A model generated the notes under the pieces. It saw only the letters and a list, made by a program, of their open reading frames with translations, had not been told where the DNA came from and ran no database searches. Below are positions 1-5,625 of a stretch of DNA of 7,242 nt, one piece after another. This DNA is from SCGC-AAA252-I15 sp043822165 (lineage in GTDB: Archaea; Altiarchaeota; Altiarchaeia; IMC4; SCGC-AAA252-I15): contig JBDRCA010000054.1 of the NCBI GenBank assembly GCA_043822165.1, positions 1 through 7,242 on the forward strand, in the 5' to 3' direction. Each line of letters begins with the position of its first letter. Within the stretch, counting starts at the first letter, position 1. The position numbers and the translations under genes are program-made.

Positions 1-49
1 TGTTCCAAAACAGAGTTTACTCATCTTTTTTAAAAATATAAGCTATCTG

Positions 50-57
50 TTATAAAG
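50..57 (+). promoter_or_regulatory. TATA-like box ahead of the 86-400 gene
   Basis: TTATAAAG lies with its centre about 32 bases before the ATG at 86. The same spacing is seen for the nth and nfu starts in this window, and would place transcription start about 6 bases before the ATG. A second AT-rich stretch at 26-40 (TTTTTAAAAATATA) is an alternative box that would give a leader of about 25 bases. No Shine-Dalgarno site precedes the ATG. The assignment rests on spacing and base composition only. Confidence 0.4.
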
Positions 58-85
58 AGAGGCGTACCTACTCTAATATTCGAGT

Positions 86-400
86 ATGACTAAACATGTT
101 CACAGGCAAGCGGGTAACAGTGGTGTAAACGCAATAGTTGAGGGTTGTCTTGATTGCGCCGACTTTAAGGGCGCGAAAGTTGCCACGATACTTGCAACAG
201 ATTTACCTGCGGTATCAGGCGACACAAGCGAAATAAAAAATGCGCTGAGAGCCTGCATATCTTGTGCATCCGAAGCATTAACGCCTTCAGACTCCATCAT
301 GGTCCGGACTCTCCGCCGTGAAGAAAATGCAGTAGTGATGATAGCAACATCAGCTCCACTAGCTGAAGAAAAGCTTGCAGAGAGCAAACAATTGATTTAA
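86..400 (+). CDS. Small protein resembling a degenerate histidine-kinase-type ATPase domain
   Basis: The 104-residue product has no signal peptide or membrane segment. Residues 29-92 follow the layout of a HATPase_c (GHKL) domain: a segment ending in LPAVSGD (40-46), a helix EIKNALRACISCASEA (49-64) where the N-box belongs, a TPSDSIMVRT strand region (66-75), REENAVVMIATSAP (79-91) where the G1 box belongs, and then LAEEKL. The catalytic signatures are gone. The Mg-binding Asn of the N-box is Cys60, and the DxGxG of the G1 box is replaced by TSAP. The lid, the G2 box and the HisKA dimerisation helices are absent. An in-frame stop at 74-76 shows this is not the in-frame tail of a longer gene. 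It may be a non-catalytic regulatory fold, a decayed kinase remnant, or a chance resemblance. The overlapping minus-strand frame at 100-387 is low-complexity and less protein-like. It converges with the 865-residue gene. Confidence 0.5.
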   Translation: MTKHVHRQAGNSGVNAIVEGCLDCADFKGAKVATILATDLPAVSGDTSEIKNALRACISCASEALTPSDSIMVRTLRREENAVVMIATSAPLAEEKLAESKQLI

Positions 401-487
401 AGAAACGGCGGAACCCTGAGTCTAGAGCATCCTAAAGCGGAAAAATCACCAAGAACAGTAATAGAGGTTGTATTACCTCGCTAAAAT
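401..487. other. Convergent intergenic spacer with a weak hairpin
   Basis: These 87 bases separate the stop codons of the converging 86-400 and 488-3085 genes. They hold a 5-bp inverted repeat, GAGGT (464-468) and ACCTC (475-479), with a 6-base loop. On the minus strand this is followed further on by a T-run (complement of AAAAA at 441-445), so it could help end transcription of the large minus-strand gene. The stem is short. I see nothing else here. Confidence 0.25.
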
Positions 488-3085
488 TTAGACTATGTCC
501 CTCCCATAAATATCTCGGAATACTTGCTCGTGATACTGGTCGCGCTCTTCCATGCTCATCGCAGAGTTCACGCGAAGATGAATGTCTGCGTTACAACGGT
601 ATCTGTCAAGCTCCCTTGAAACGCTAGCTCTGACTCGTCTACCGTCATCTCGCTTATAAAGTGGTCTTCCAGAAGTCATGGCCATTCTGAACTCAAGGAT
701 TGAAGACCTTTGGAAATTTAGTTCAGAGCGCAAGTCAGCGTGTTGATCAAGGTAGCTTAAGAAGGCGTCATCGTCCATCCTCCATACAGACTGTAATGTG
801 ATTCCCCTAGAAGATAAGAATGCATCAGTGAATTGTCCCATCGCTTTTGTCGCCTTTACAAGCGTCTCAGAGCCCTCCCGCATAGTTTCGTGCATCTCAA
901 GCATAAGCTGTTGGCCCCGCTGTTCGCCTAGTGTCTCGTTTGCAATCAATCTGAAGTGTTCGCTTGTGAAAAAATCCTCTCGCCTGAATCCTGCTGTCTC
1001 ATAAAACTCTGAGAGCGGCATTAATGCATGATATACAAAGCTTGTGAATTCAGTCGGCAACCTCATTGGGCAAAGATCGAGGGCGTCAGCTAGCCCTCCA
1101 TCTATTGAAATGTTTCCTGCAAGGTTTTGGTCGCGTGGGTTTGTAAGGCCCGCATTGTATGACGCATTTATGTTTCTGCCCACTCTCGTGCAAAGCCTCG
1201 TCCAGTGTGCCTTTCTTGCCTCCTGAAAGTGTGATTCCGTGAACTCAGTCATGTCTGCATTACCCGGTGGCCTCTCCGCGTATTTTTCCACTACCAGGGC
1301 TTTGTAGGCGAGCTTGAATCCTTCCCGGCTTTCACTGTTTGATTGTTCGCGAACCTCAGGAATCCACGTCTCAGGGCCGGGAATCCACTCCTCAATCCTT
1401 CTCGTATCATCAAGGCATACATTAGTAACGATTGCTATCTGCGGACACGAGAGTTCTGGAACCTGCTCACGGGAAAGAAAAGGCACAACAGCAGTCGTTA
1501 TGACTGAAAGCTCTGCCTTATGTTTTAGAAGCTGGTTTTCGACGTCGAAGACGAGCAAGTTTACTATGGAGTCTCCTCCAACTGGTGCTCGGTGGCCTCC
1601 TGTCTCTTGGTGTGGGATTGACAGCATAAGACCTTTTGGGTAGAAACCCCTCTCTTTGTCGCAGAATCGTGTGTCGTGAACGTAAGTAGAATCCCCATGG
1701 CGTATGTCCTCTCGTATGTAATCTGGCGTCCGCCCTCTGTCCAAATGATCTGTCTGAATGTGGTGACCGTCATAGTGCTCACAACCCGGGCCCTTAATAC
1801 CTATGCCGCAAATATGTTTGCCAGCCCAACCCAATGGAACATCCAATCGCACATGATCCTCAACTGAACCCTCAAATGAATCAGGGTTTGCACTAAGATG
1901 GGCAACCAAATTCTGCCTTATCTCTCCTAAAAGCTCTAAATTAGTTCCCATCATCAACGCCAACCTGCGCCTGGTTTTGGCCGCATAATCATCAAATGGC
2001 TCAGTTATCCCCTGCTGGGTGTACATCATCTGCAAGCTAGTGTCAATAAGCTCTCTAAAGTATTGGGCGCCTGCAACAGGCATCACAATACTCCAAGCAT
2101 TTGCTATCGCACCCTCGCTGTTCGGGATAATCTCCCTGTCGCCGAATTTTAGGATATTAAGCGTCCCAGAGGCGGGAATGTAAGCCTGCCTCATGCTGCG
2201 TATGTAAGCAGGAATAGTGACAGGATTTCCTTCATGTCTCACACGCGATACAATACCCTGCCGCTCAAGCTCCCCCGTAATAACGCCTTTTTCCCCGTAA
2301 AAGTCACCGACTACAGGCACGACAATACGCTCCGCCATATCCTCGACCCTAAACGGATAAGAAATCATAAAACCCAGATGCTCTGGTTTCCCTCTCACCT
2401 CAAATAGACTGAGCTCTTCAAGACTCCTCAAGGGCGGGCCAACACTCGTACCTCTCGCATCATCACCATCGACAAACGAACCCACGAAATAATGCTCGAA
2501 ACTCTCCCGCATATGAGCCCTCGACGGCGGATCAACGAAACGCCGGGCAGGCCGCCTAGCACTCCCACCAATAGTTTGCTCGTGAAGCGAGACTTCAGCC
2601 TTCATAAACGCCAAATCCAAGGCAATATCTTCAGGTACAACTATCTCTGGCCACTCAACCTGCTTTCGTGTGCGTGCGTCGTCTTCGTCAATAATCCTTG
2701 GACGCGGAAGAGAAGTCTCCGTCAAATTCACTCCCGTTGCTGAAGTGTCTGCATTTATCTGGTGTGTATTGTGTCCGTCTGTCGGTGTTGTTTGATGCGT
2801 GAGTTCTGGTTTTTTCTCCTTGAATTCTTTTCTGAATTGAACTCCCGCATTTTTTGGATCATTTGGTTTTATAGTGCAAGTCAATGTGCGCGATTCAGCG
2901 TCAAAGCCTTCCACACCAAACCTGTCTCCAGCAACAAGCTTCACCGTGGAAATCCCTGCATACTGGTTACGAAGATTTGCAGCAACCTTCATCGAACGAA
3001 GCGCTTCCTGCACACTTTTGGTGTGTTGGGCTAGGTTTTCGTCTTCTGTGCTCACCTGTATTCTGGTCTGTTTTTGGCGTGGCAT
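488..3085 (-). CDS. Unrecognised 865-residue soluble protein with weak SelO/kinase-like C-terminal motif
   Basis: I do not recognise this family. The frame is open for 2.6 kb, and the ATG at 3085 sits about 33 bases from a TATA-like element, which supports the start. There is no signal peptide or membrane segment. Visible layout: a small N-terminal region (about 1-80); a Thr/His/Asn-rich, probably disordered linker (about 80-130); a large folded region including the conserved-looking AYIPASGTLNILKFGDRE (301-318); a His/Cys-rich stretch (424-498, with C426, C435, H437, H441, H442, H447, H463, H470, C475, H492 and H498); and a C-terminal all-alpha-looking region. Residues 635-667 (VGRNIN..., then NISIDGGLAD at 658-667) recall the metal-binding loop of SelO or protein-kinase folds (N-x-S-I-x-G-x-x-x-D), but the upstream ATP-binding motifs are not evident. 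Lys is scarce (29) and Arg abundant (75), unlike the plus-strand genes. The gene is divergent from nth and shares its promoter spacer. Confidence 0.85.
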   Translation of the reverse strand: MPRQKQTRIQVSTEDENLAQHTKSVQEALRSMKVAANLRNQYAGISTVKLVAGDRFGVEGFDAESRTLTCTIKPNDPKNAGVQFRKEFKEKKPELTHQTTPTDGHNTHQINADTSATGVNLTETSLPRPRIIDEDDARTRKQVEWPEIVVPEDIALDLAFMKAEVSLHEQTIGGSARRPARRFVDPPSRAHMRESFEHYFVGSFVDGDDARGTSVGPPLRSLEELSLFEVRGKPEHLGFMISYPFRVEDMAERIVVPVVGDFYGEKGVITGELERQGIVSRVRHEGNPVTIPAYIRSMRQAYIPASGTLNILKFGDREIIPNSEGAIANAWSIVMPVAGAQYFRELIDTSLQMMYTQQGITEPFDDYAAKTRRRLALMMGTNLELLGEIRQNLVAHLSANPDSFEGSVEDHVRLDVPLGWAGKHICGIGIKGPGCEHYDGHHIQTDHLDRGRTPDYIREDIRHGDSTYVHDTRFCDKERGFYPKGLMLSIPHQETGGHRAPVGGDSIVNLLVFDVENQLLKHKAELSVITTAVVPFLSREQVPELSCPQIAIVTNVCLDDTRRIEEWIPGPETWIPEVREQSNSESREGFKLAYKALVVEKYAERPPGNADMTEFTESHFQEARKAHWTRLCTRVGRNINASYNAGLTNPRDQNLAGNISIDGGLADALDLCPMRLPTEFTSFVYHALMPLSEFYETAGFRREDFFTSEHFRLIANETLGEQRGQQLMLEMHETMREGSETLVKATKAMGQFTDAFLSSRGITLQSVWRMDDDAFLSYLDQHADLRSELNFQRSSILEFRMAMTSGRPLYKRDDGRRVRASVSRELDRYRCNADIHLRVNSAMSMEERDQYHEQVFRDIYGRDIV

Positions 3086-3113
3086 AGCAGGTAATTTCTA
3101 GGAATCCAGACGG

Positions 3114-3123
3114 TAAATATTAT
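3114..3123. promoter_or_regulatory. Central TATA-like element between divergent genes
   Basis: TAAATATTAT contains the perfect palindrome AATATT (3116-3121), so it reads as a TATA-like box on both strands. Its centre is about 32 bases from the nth ATG (3150) and about 33 bases from the ATG of the minus-strand 865-residue gene (3085). An archaeal start site about 26 bases from the box would leave leaders of only 5-8 bases in both directions. It is the best TATA-like candidate in the 64-base spacer. Neither start has a Shine-Dalgarno site. Confidence 0.5.
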
Positions 3124-3149
3124 CTTGTCATAGTAAATCATTCTACGCC

Positions 3150-3782
3150 ATGAAGACATACGTCACAGAGGTTGTCGCAGGTTTGCGCAAGGTTGTTGGA
3201 GGACAGCCGCCGGTCATCGGCAGCCGCGATCCCTTCAAAGTGCTGATAGCGACGATTCTTTCCGCCCGCACGCGCGACGAAAACACGGCGAAGGTTGCAG
3301 CGGAACTTTTCAAAGTCTACAAGACTCCCAGGGAAATCGCGGATGCTCCGATTCGAAGACTCGAGTCTCTAGTACGCTCCTCAGGCTTCTACAAGGTCAA
3401 AGCCAGGCGGATCAAAGAAGTGAGCCGCCAGATTGTTGAAGAATTCAGCGGGAAGGTCCCGGATAGCATCGACGAGCTTTGCTCTCTAAAAGGAGTCGGC
3501 CGCAAGACTGCTAACTGTGTCTTGGTCTACGCGTTCAAGACTCCTGCAATCCCTGTTGACACTCACGTTCACCGGATGAGCAACAGGCTTGGCTGGGTTT
3601 TCACTAAGACGCCTGAGGAAACGGAGAGGGAGCTTGCGAAAATCATGCCGAAGAAATACTGGATTGAGCTAAACAACCTGATGGTGAAGTACGGGCGCAT
3701 AATGTGCCTTCCGAGGCGGCCGAAGTGTGGTGAATGCGTCATCGCCAAATACTGCGGGCGCGTCGGAGCAGACTCGACCTAA
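3150..3782 (+). CDS. nth: Endonuclease III, [4Fe-4S] DNA glycosylase/AP lyase
   Basis: This enzyme excises oxidised pyrimidines from DNA and cuts the abasic site by beta-elimination, in base-excision repair. At 210 residues it matches the usual length (E. coli Nth, 211). The helix-hairpin-helix LKGVGRKTA (113-121) carries the catalytic Lys119. VDTHVHR (136-142) carries the catalytic Asp137. The C-terminal cluster loop has C186-x6-C193-x2-C196-x5-C202, the complete [4Fe-4S] pattern. ILSARTRDENT (36-46) matches the conserved N-terminal helix in its archaeal-looking form. The ATG has no Shine-Dalgarno site and lies about 32 bases from the TATA-like element at 3114-3123, suggesting a nearly leaderless mRNA. 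It is divergent from the 865-residue gene and converges with the 492-residue gene, leaving 20 bases between the stops. All key residues are intact. Confidence 0.97.
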   Translation: MKTYVTEVVAGLRKVVGGQPPVIGSRDPFKVLIATILSARTRDENTAKVAAELFKVYKTPREIADAPIRRLESLVRSSGFYKVKARRIKEVSRQIVEEFSGKVPDSIDELCSLKGVGRKTANCVLVYAFKTPAIPVDTHVHRMSNRLGWVFTKTPEETERELAKIMPKKYWIELNNLMVKYGRIMCLPRRPKCGECVIAKYCGRVGADST

Positions 3783-3800
3783 ATTTCCAGAAGCTTAGGT
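3777..3800. terminator. Inverted repeat between convergent stop codons
   Basis: ACCTAA (3777-3782) and TTAGGT (3795-3800) are perfect complements. After one A-C mismatch the inner bases can extend the stem (T-G, T-A, T-A) around a CCAG loop. The left arm includes the nth stop codon, and the right arm ends just before the stop of the opposing gene (3803-3805). This position suits a two-way terminator or end-protecting hairpin. No strong T-run follows on the plus strand, so the role is an inference. Confidence 0.35.
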
Positions 3801-3802
3801 GT

Positions 3803-5281
3803 TTATGCTACTCTGTCTCTCGTAAACCTGTATTGGCCGACCCTACCCTCTATCTTTTCAGCACCCATAATCTCCAACAATCGGTCGAAGGCTGCAAGCC
3901 TCCTCTGATAATCCTCATGCGCCAGCCCGCCCTGATCCAGCGACGACGTCAACGTTATTTCATCCAACTCATGGTGGCGGTTAAACTGAGCTCCCACTGC
4001 CTGGCGCAAGAAATCACTTGCATTCATCCTATTACGGTAATCAGGGGAAACATACCACCTCAAAAGCTCACAACCCCTCCTAGTGGAATGAAAGTAGACT
4101 GCGCCAACAGGTTCGGTCCCGTCCGCCGCCACAAACATATCGTCTAATCTTAACTCTGAGAACCCGGGCAAACCAACAGTATCCCTGCCGGCAAGATTCA
4201 TATCATTCGCCCAACCAAACATGAGAGCCTGCGTGGAAGAATCACGCTTAGCTGTCTCTTCATTCCACTCCCCCATGTTCTTGCCGCGCAAACACTCCGT
4301 AAGCTTCCCCGCCACCGGCTCCGGTAAATCAGCAATGAATCCCCTCACGAACTCTGGGCCGGGGACTTGAGCAAAGTATTGGCTGATTGTGCCTGCTTCC
4401 TCAGCAGCCCTAATCTCATTGTCATCGGGTGCATTTTCGTCATCAAAAGTTGGAACATTCACGTAGTGCTCGCTTTTTGAACTGACTTCGGCTATGGCAT
4501 CTAAAAGACCAGTCTCCTCAAAGTCGTTGAGAACCGCGTCAATGTCAGCAGCTTTCGTTAGAGCCTTCCTCATAAGCCTCCAAGTGGTATGTCTTCTGAG
4601 GTTTTGGGGGATTATGGGGCGTCTGAAAAGCCTCCTGCTAGTCTCTGCGTCCATCACAAAGTCTGGGAACTGATGGTCCATTCTAAGGCCTCTTAGAATC
4701 GTATCTGATGACATAATCCTTGCAGTGCCTGGAGTGGGGACTAGTGTGATTCGCCCGAGCTGTGCTGCTTCTACTCCGTCGTACTCGTCGACTACTTCGC
4801 CGTCGCAGGTGAATGCGACGTCATTAACCGTGAAGTCAGCAACACCGAAAGACGAGCCGACTTTGATTTCGCCCCCGTAGTGGTAGGTTAAGTCGGCGAC
4901 ATTTACGTCGACGTCCGCGTTATGTCCTGACTCCCTCATTTTTCCAATAAGAAAGCCTCTGATGCGTTTTTTCTCATCCCGGCTAATGGGCGTGTGCTCA
5001 CCTATCTTACCTGCCGCGAAATCGACGTCCGCTTCATCAGATGGAGGTTTACCAGTCAAGAGATCGCGTATCGCACCTCCCTTAACCGCGATGCGATAGC
5101 CTTGCCCGTAGAATGGACTAGCCTTGAAAAGAACAAGCGCCGACTTTACGGGTCCGTCTGGGAGGTCATTTTCAATGTCTAAGCGGACATCTCTCATACT
5201 GTGGTCTCTCACCGCGGCCTCAAGTTTTTCAAAGACTGGCGGCCGAGCATCTCCCAATGGTTTCTCCCGCACTCTGACCAT
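3803..5281 (-). CDS. Class II nucleotidyltransferase (CCA/poly(A)-polymerase-like head) fused to a GNAT-like domain
   Basis: Residues about 60-200 match the head of class II tRNA nucleotidyltransferases and bacterial poly(A) polymerases. KGGAIRDLL (67-75) is the GG-x-x-RD motif, DEADVDF (82-88) holds the metal-binding pair D85 and D87, ADFTVND (148-154) matches motif B (usually RRDFTIN), and VDEYDGVEAAQLGRI (164-178) matches the next conserved strip. The nucleotide-template motif, normally EDxxR, is altered (SDTILRGLR, 192-200). Residues about 225-265 resemble the helical neck. An acidic segment (about 279-296) follows. Residues about 364-492 look like a GNAT acetyltransferase: EPVGAVYF (390-397), then ELLRWYVSPDYR (405-416) and a helix. 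The acetyl-CoA loop R/Q-x-x-G-x-G/A reads RNRMNA (416-421), with Met for Gly. Known archaeal CCA enzymes are class I, so this is unlikely to be the housekeeping CCA enzyme. Lys-poor and Arg-rich like the other minus-strand protein. Substrates are unknown. Confidence 0.85.
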   Translation of the reverse strand: MVRVREKPLGDARPPVFEKLEAAVRDHSMRDVRLDIENDLPDGPVKSALVLFKASPFYGQGYRIAVKGGAIRDLLTGKPPSDEADVDFAAGKIGEHTPISRDEKKRIRGFLIGKMRESGHNADVDVNVADLTYHYGGEIKVGSSFGVADFTVNDVAFTCDGEVVDEYDGVEAAQLGRITLVPTPGTARIMSSDTILRGLRMDHQFPDFVMDAETSRRLFRRPIIPQNLRRHTTWRLMRKALTKAADIDAVLNDFEETGLLDAIAEVSSKSEHYVNVPTFDDENAPDDNEIRAAEEAGTISQYFAQVPGPEFVRGFIADLPEPVAGKLTECLRGKNMGEWNEETAKRDSSTQALMFGWANDMNLAGRDTVGLPGFSELRLDDMFVAADGTEPVGAVYFHSTRRGCELLRWYVSPDYRNRMNASDFLRQAVGAQFNRHHELDEITLTSSLDQGGLAHEDYQRRLAAFDRLLEIMGAEKIEGRVGQYRFTRDRVA

Positions 5282-5303
5282 GTTATCTTCTGGGGACTAC
5301 ACG

Positions 5304-5312
5304 TTTTTATTT
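5304..5312. promoter_or_regulatory. Shared AT-rich TATA-like element between divergent genes
   Basis: TTTTTATTT on the plus strand (AAATAAAAA on the minus strand) is the only strong AT-rich block in the spacer. Its centre is 27 bases from the minus-strand ATG (5281) and 31 bases from the nfu ATG at 5339. An archaeal start site about 26 bases away would make the minus-strand mRNA leaderless and leave about 5 bases ahead of the nfu ATG. The ATG at 5330 would then lie upstream of the transcript, so the box also bears on the choice of nfu start. Confidence 0.45.
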
Positions 5313-5338
5313 CCTTAATCCTCTAGTATATGCTTACC

Positions 5339-5560
5339 ATGAAAGACAAGGTCGAAAAGGTTTTAGAGGAAATCCGCCCGGCGCTCAAAGCAGACGGCGG
5401 AGACGTGGAGTTAGTGGACGTGGAAGACGGCGTCGTGAAAGTGCGCCTTCAGGGAGCCTGCGCGGGCTGCCCCATGAGCCAACTCACGCTCCAGATGGGA
5501 ATAGAGAAGAAACTCAAGCAGGAAATCCCAGAGATTACTAAAGTAGAGGCTGTAGAGTAA
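5339..5560 (+). CDS. nfu: Nfu-type (NifU C-terminal domain) Fe-S cluster scaffold/carrier
   Basis: This is a minimal single-domain protein of 73 residues from the ATG at 5339. It matches the NifU C-terminal domain along its whole length: KVEKVLEEIRPALKADGGDV near the start, then VKVRLQGACAGCPMS. The CxxC pair Cys41 and Cys44 would bind a [4Fe-4S] cluster at the interface of a dimer. Its role is to carry or hand over Fe-S clusters to target enzymes in the cytoplasm. An upstream in-frame ATG at 5330 would add three residues (MLT). I prefer 5339 because it lies 31 bases from the TATA-like element, as for other genes here, and because family members begin at this helix. It is followed after 65 bases by nadA, whose product needs a [4Fe-4S] cluster, so NadA is a plausible client. 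It is divergent from the nucleotidyltransferase-GNAT gene. Confidence 0.92.
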   Translation: MKDKVEKVLEEIRPALKADGGDVELVDVEDGVVKVRLQGACAGCPMSQLTLQMGIEKKLKQEIPEITKVEAVE

Positions 5561-5584
5561 CACATTTAAAACACACCTCTAATG

Positions 5585-5590
5585 TATAAA
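5585..5590 (+). promoter_or_regulatory. TATA box for nadA
   Basis: TATAAA lies in the nfu-nadA spacer, centred about 38 bases before the nadA ATG at 5626. Start of transcription about 26 bases on would leave a leader of about 12 bases, just enough to include the AGGTGA site. TTTAAAA at 5565-5571 is an alternative box. This suggests nadA can be transcribed separately from nfu. Confidence 0.5.
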
Positions 5591-5613
5591 GCACCATCTA
5601 CTTCTGGGGTGGT

Positions 5614-5619
5614 AGGTGA
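5614..5619 (+). promoter_or_regulatory. Shine-Dalgarno site that sets the nadA start
   Basis: AGGTGA is complementary to the conserved 3' end of 16S rRNA (CACCUCC core) and lies 6 bases before the ATG at 5626. The in-frame TTG at 5623 would have only 3 bases of spacing, so the ATG is favoured. It is the only clear ribosome-binding site in the window. The three upstream plus-strand genes lack one. Confidence 0.6.
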
Positions 5620-5625
5620 AATTTG

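Noticed and set aside
100..387. 95-residue minus-strand open frame opposite the 86-400 gene
   Set aside because: Its composition is Ser/Ala-rich and patternless, whereas the plus-strand frame has a domain-like layout and a TATA-like box at the right spacing. The choice is not certain.
1700..1820. HNH nuclease in the His/Cys-rich patch of the 865-residue protein
   Set aside because: The usual paired CxxC zinc ribs and the H-N-H order are not present, so only a general metal-site suggestion is kept.
3734..4147. 137-residue open frame on the plus strand after nth
   Set aside because: It overlaps the end of nth and lies antisense to the nucleotidyltransferase-GNAT gene. Its protein has no recognisable pattern, while the minus-strand frame has clear GNAT-like features.
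3803..5281. Housekeeping CCA-adding enzyme
   Set aside because: Archaeal CCA enzymes are class I. Here the class II template motif is altered and a GNAT-like tail replaces the usual body and tail domains.
5330..5338. ATG at 5330 as the nfu start
   Set aside because: It lies only 22 bases from the TATA-like centre, probably upstream of the transcript, and adds three residues not expected in the family.
5623..5625. TTG at 5623 as the nadA start
   Set aside because: It is only 3 bases from the AGGTGA site. The ATG at 5626 has better spacing and is a stronger codon.
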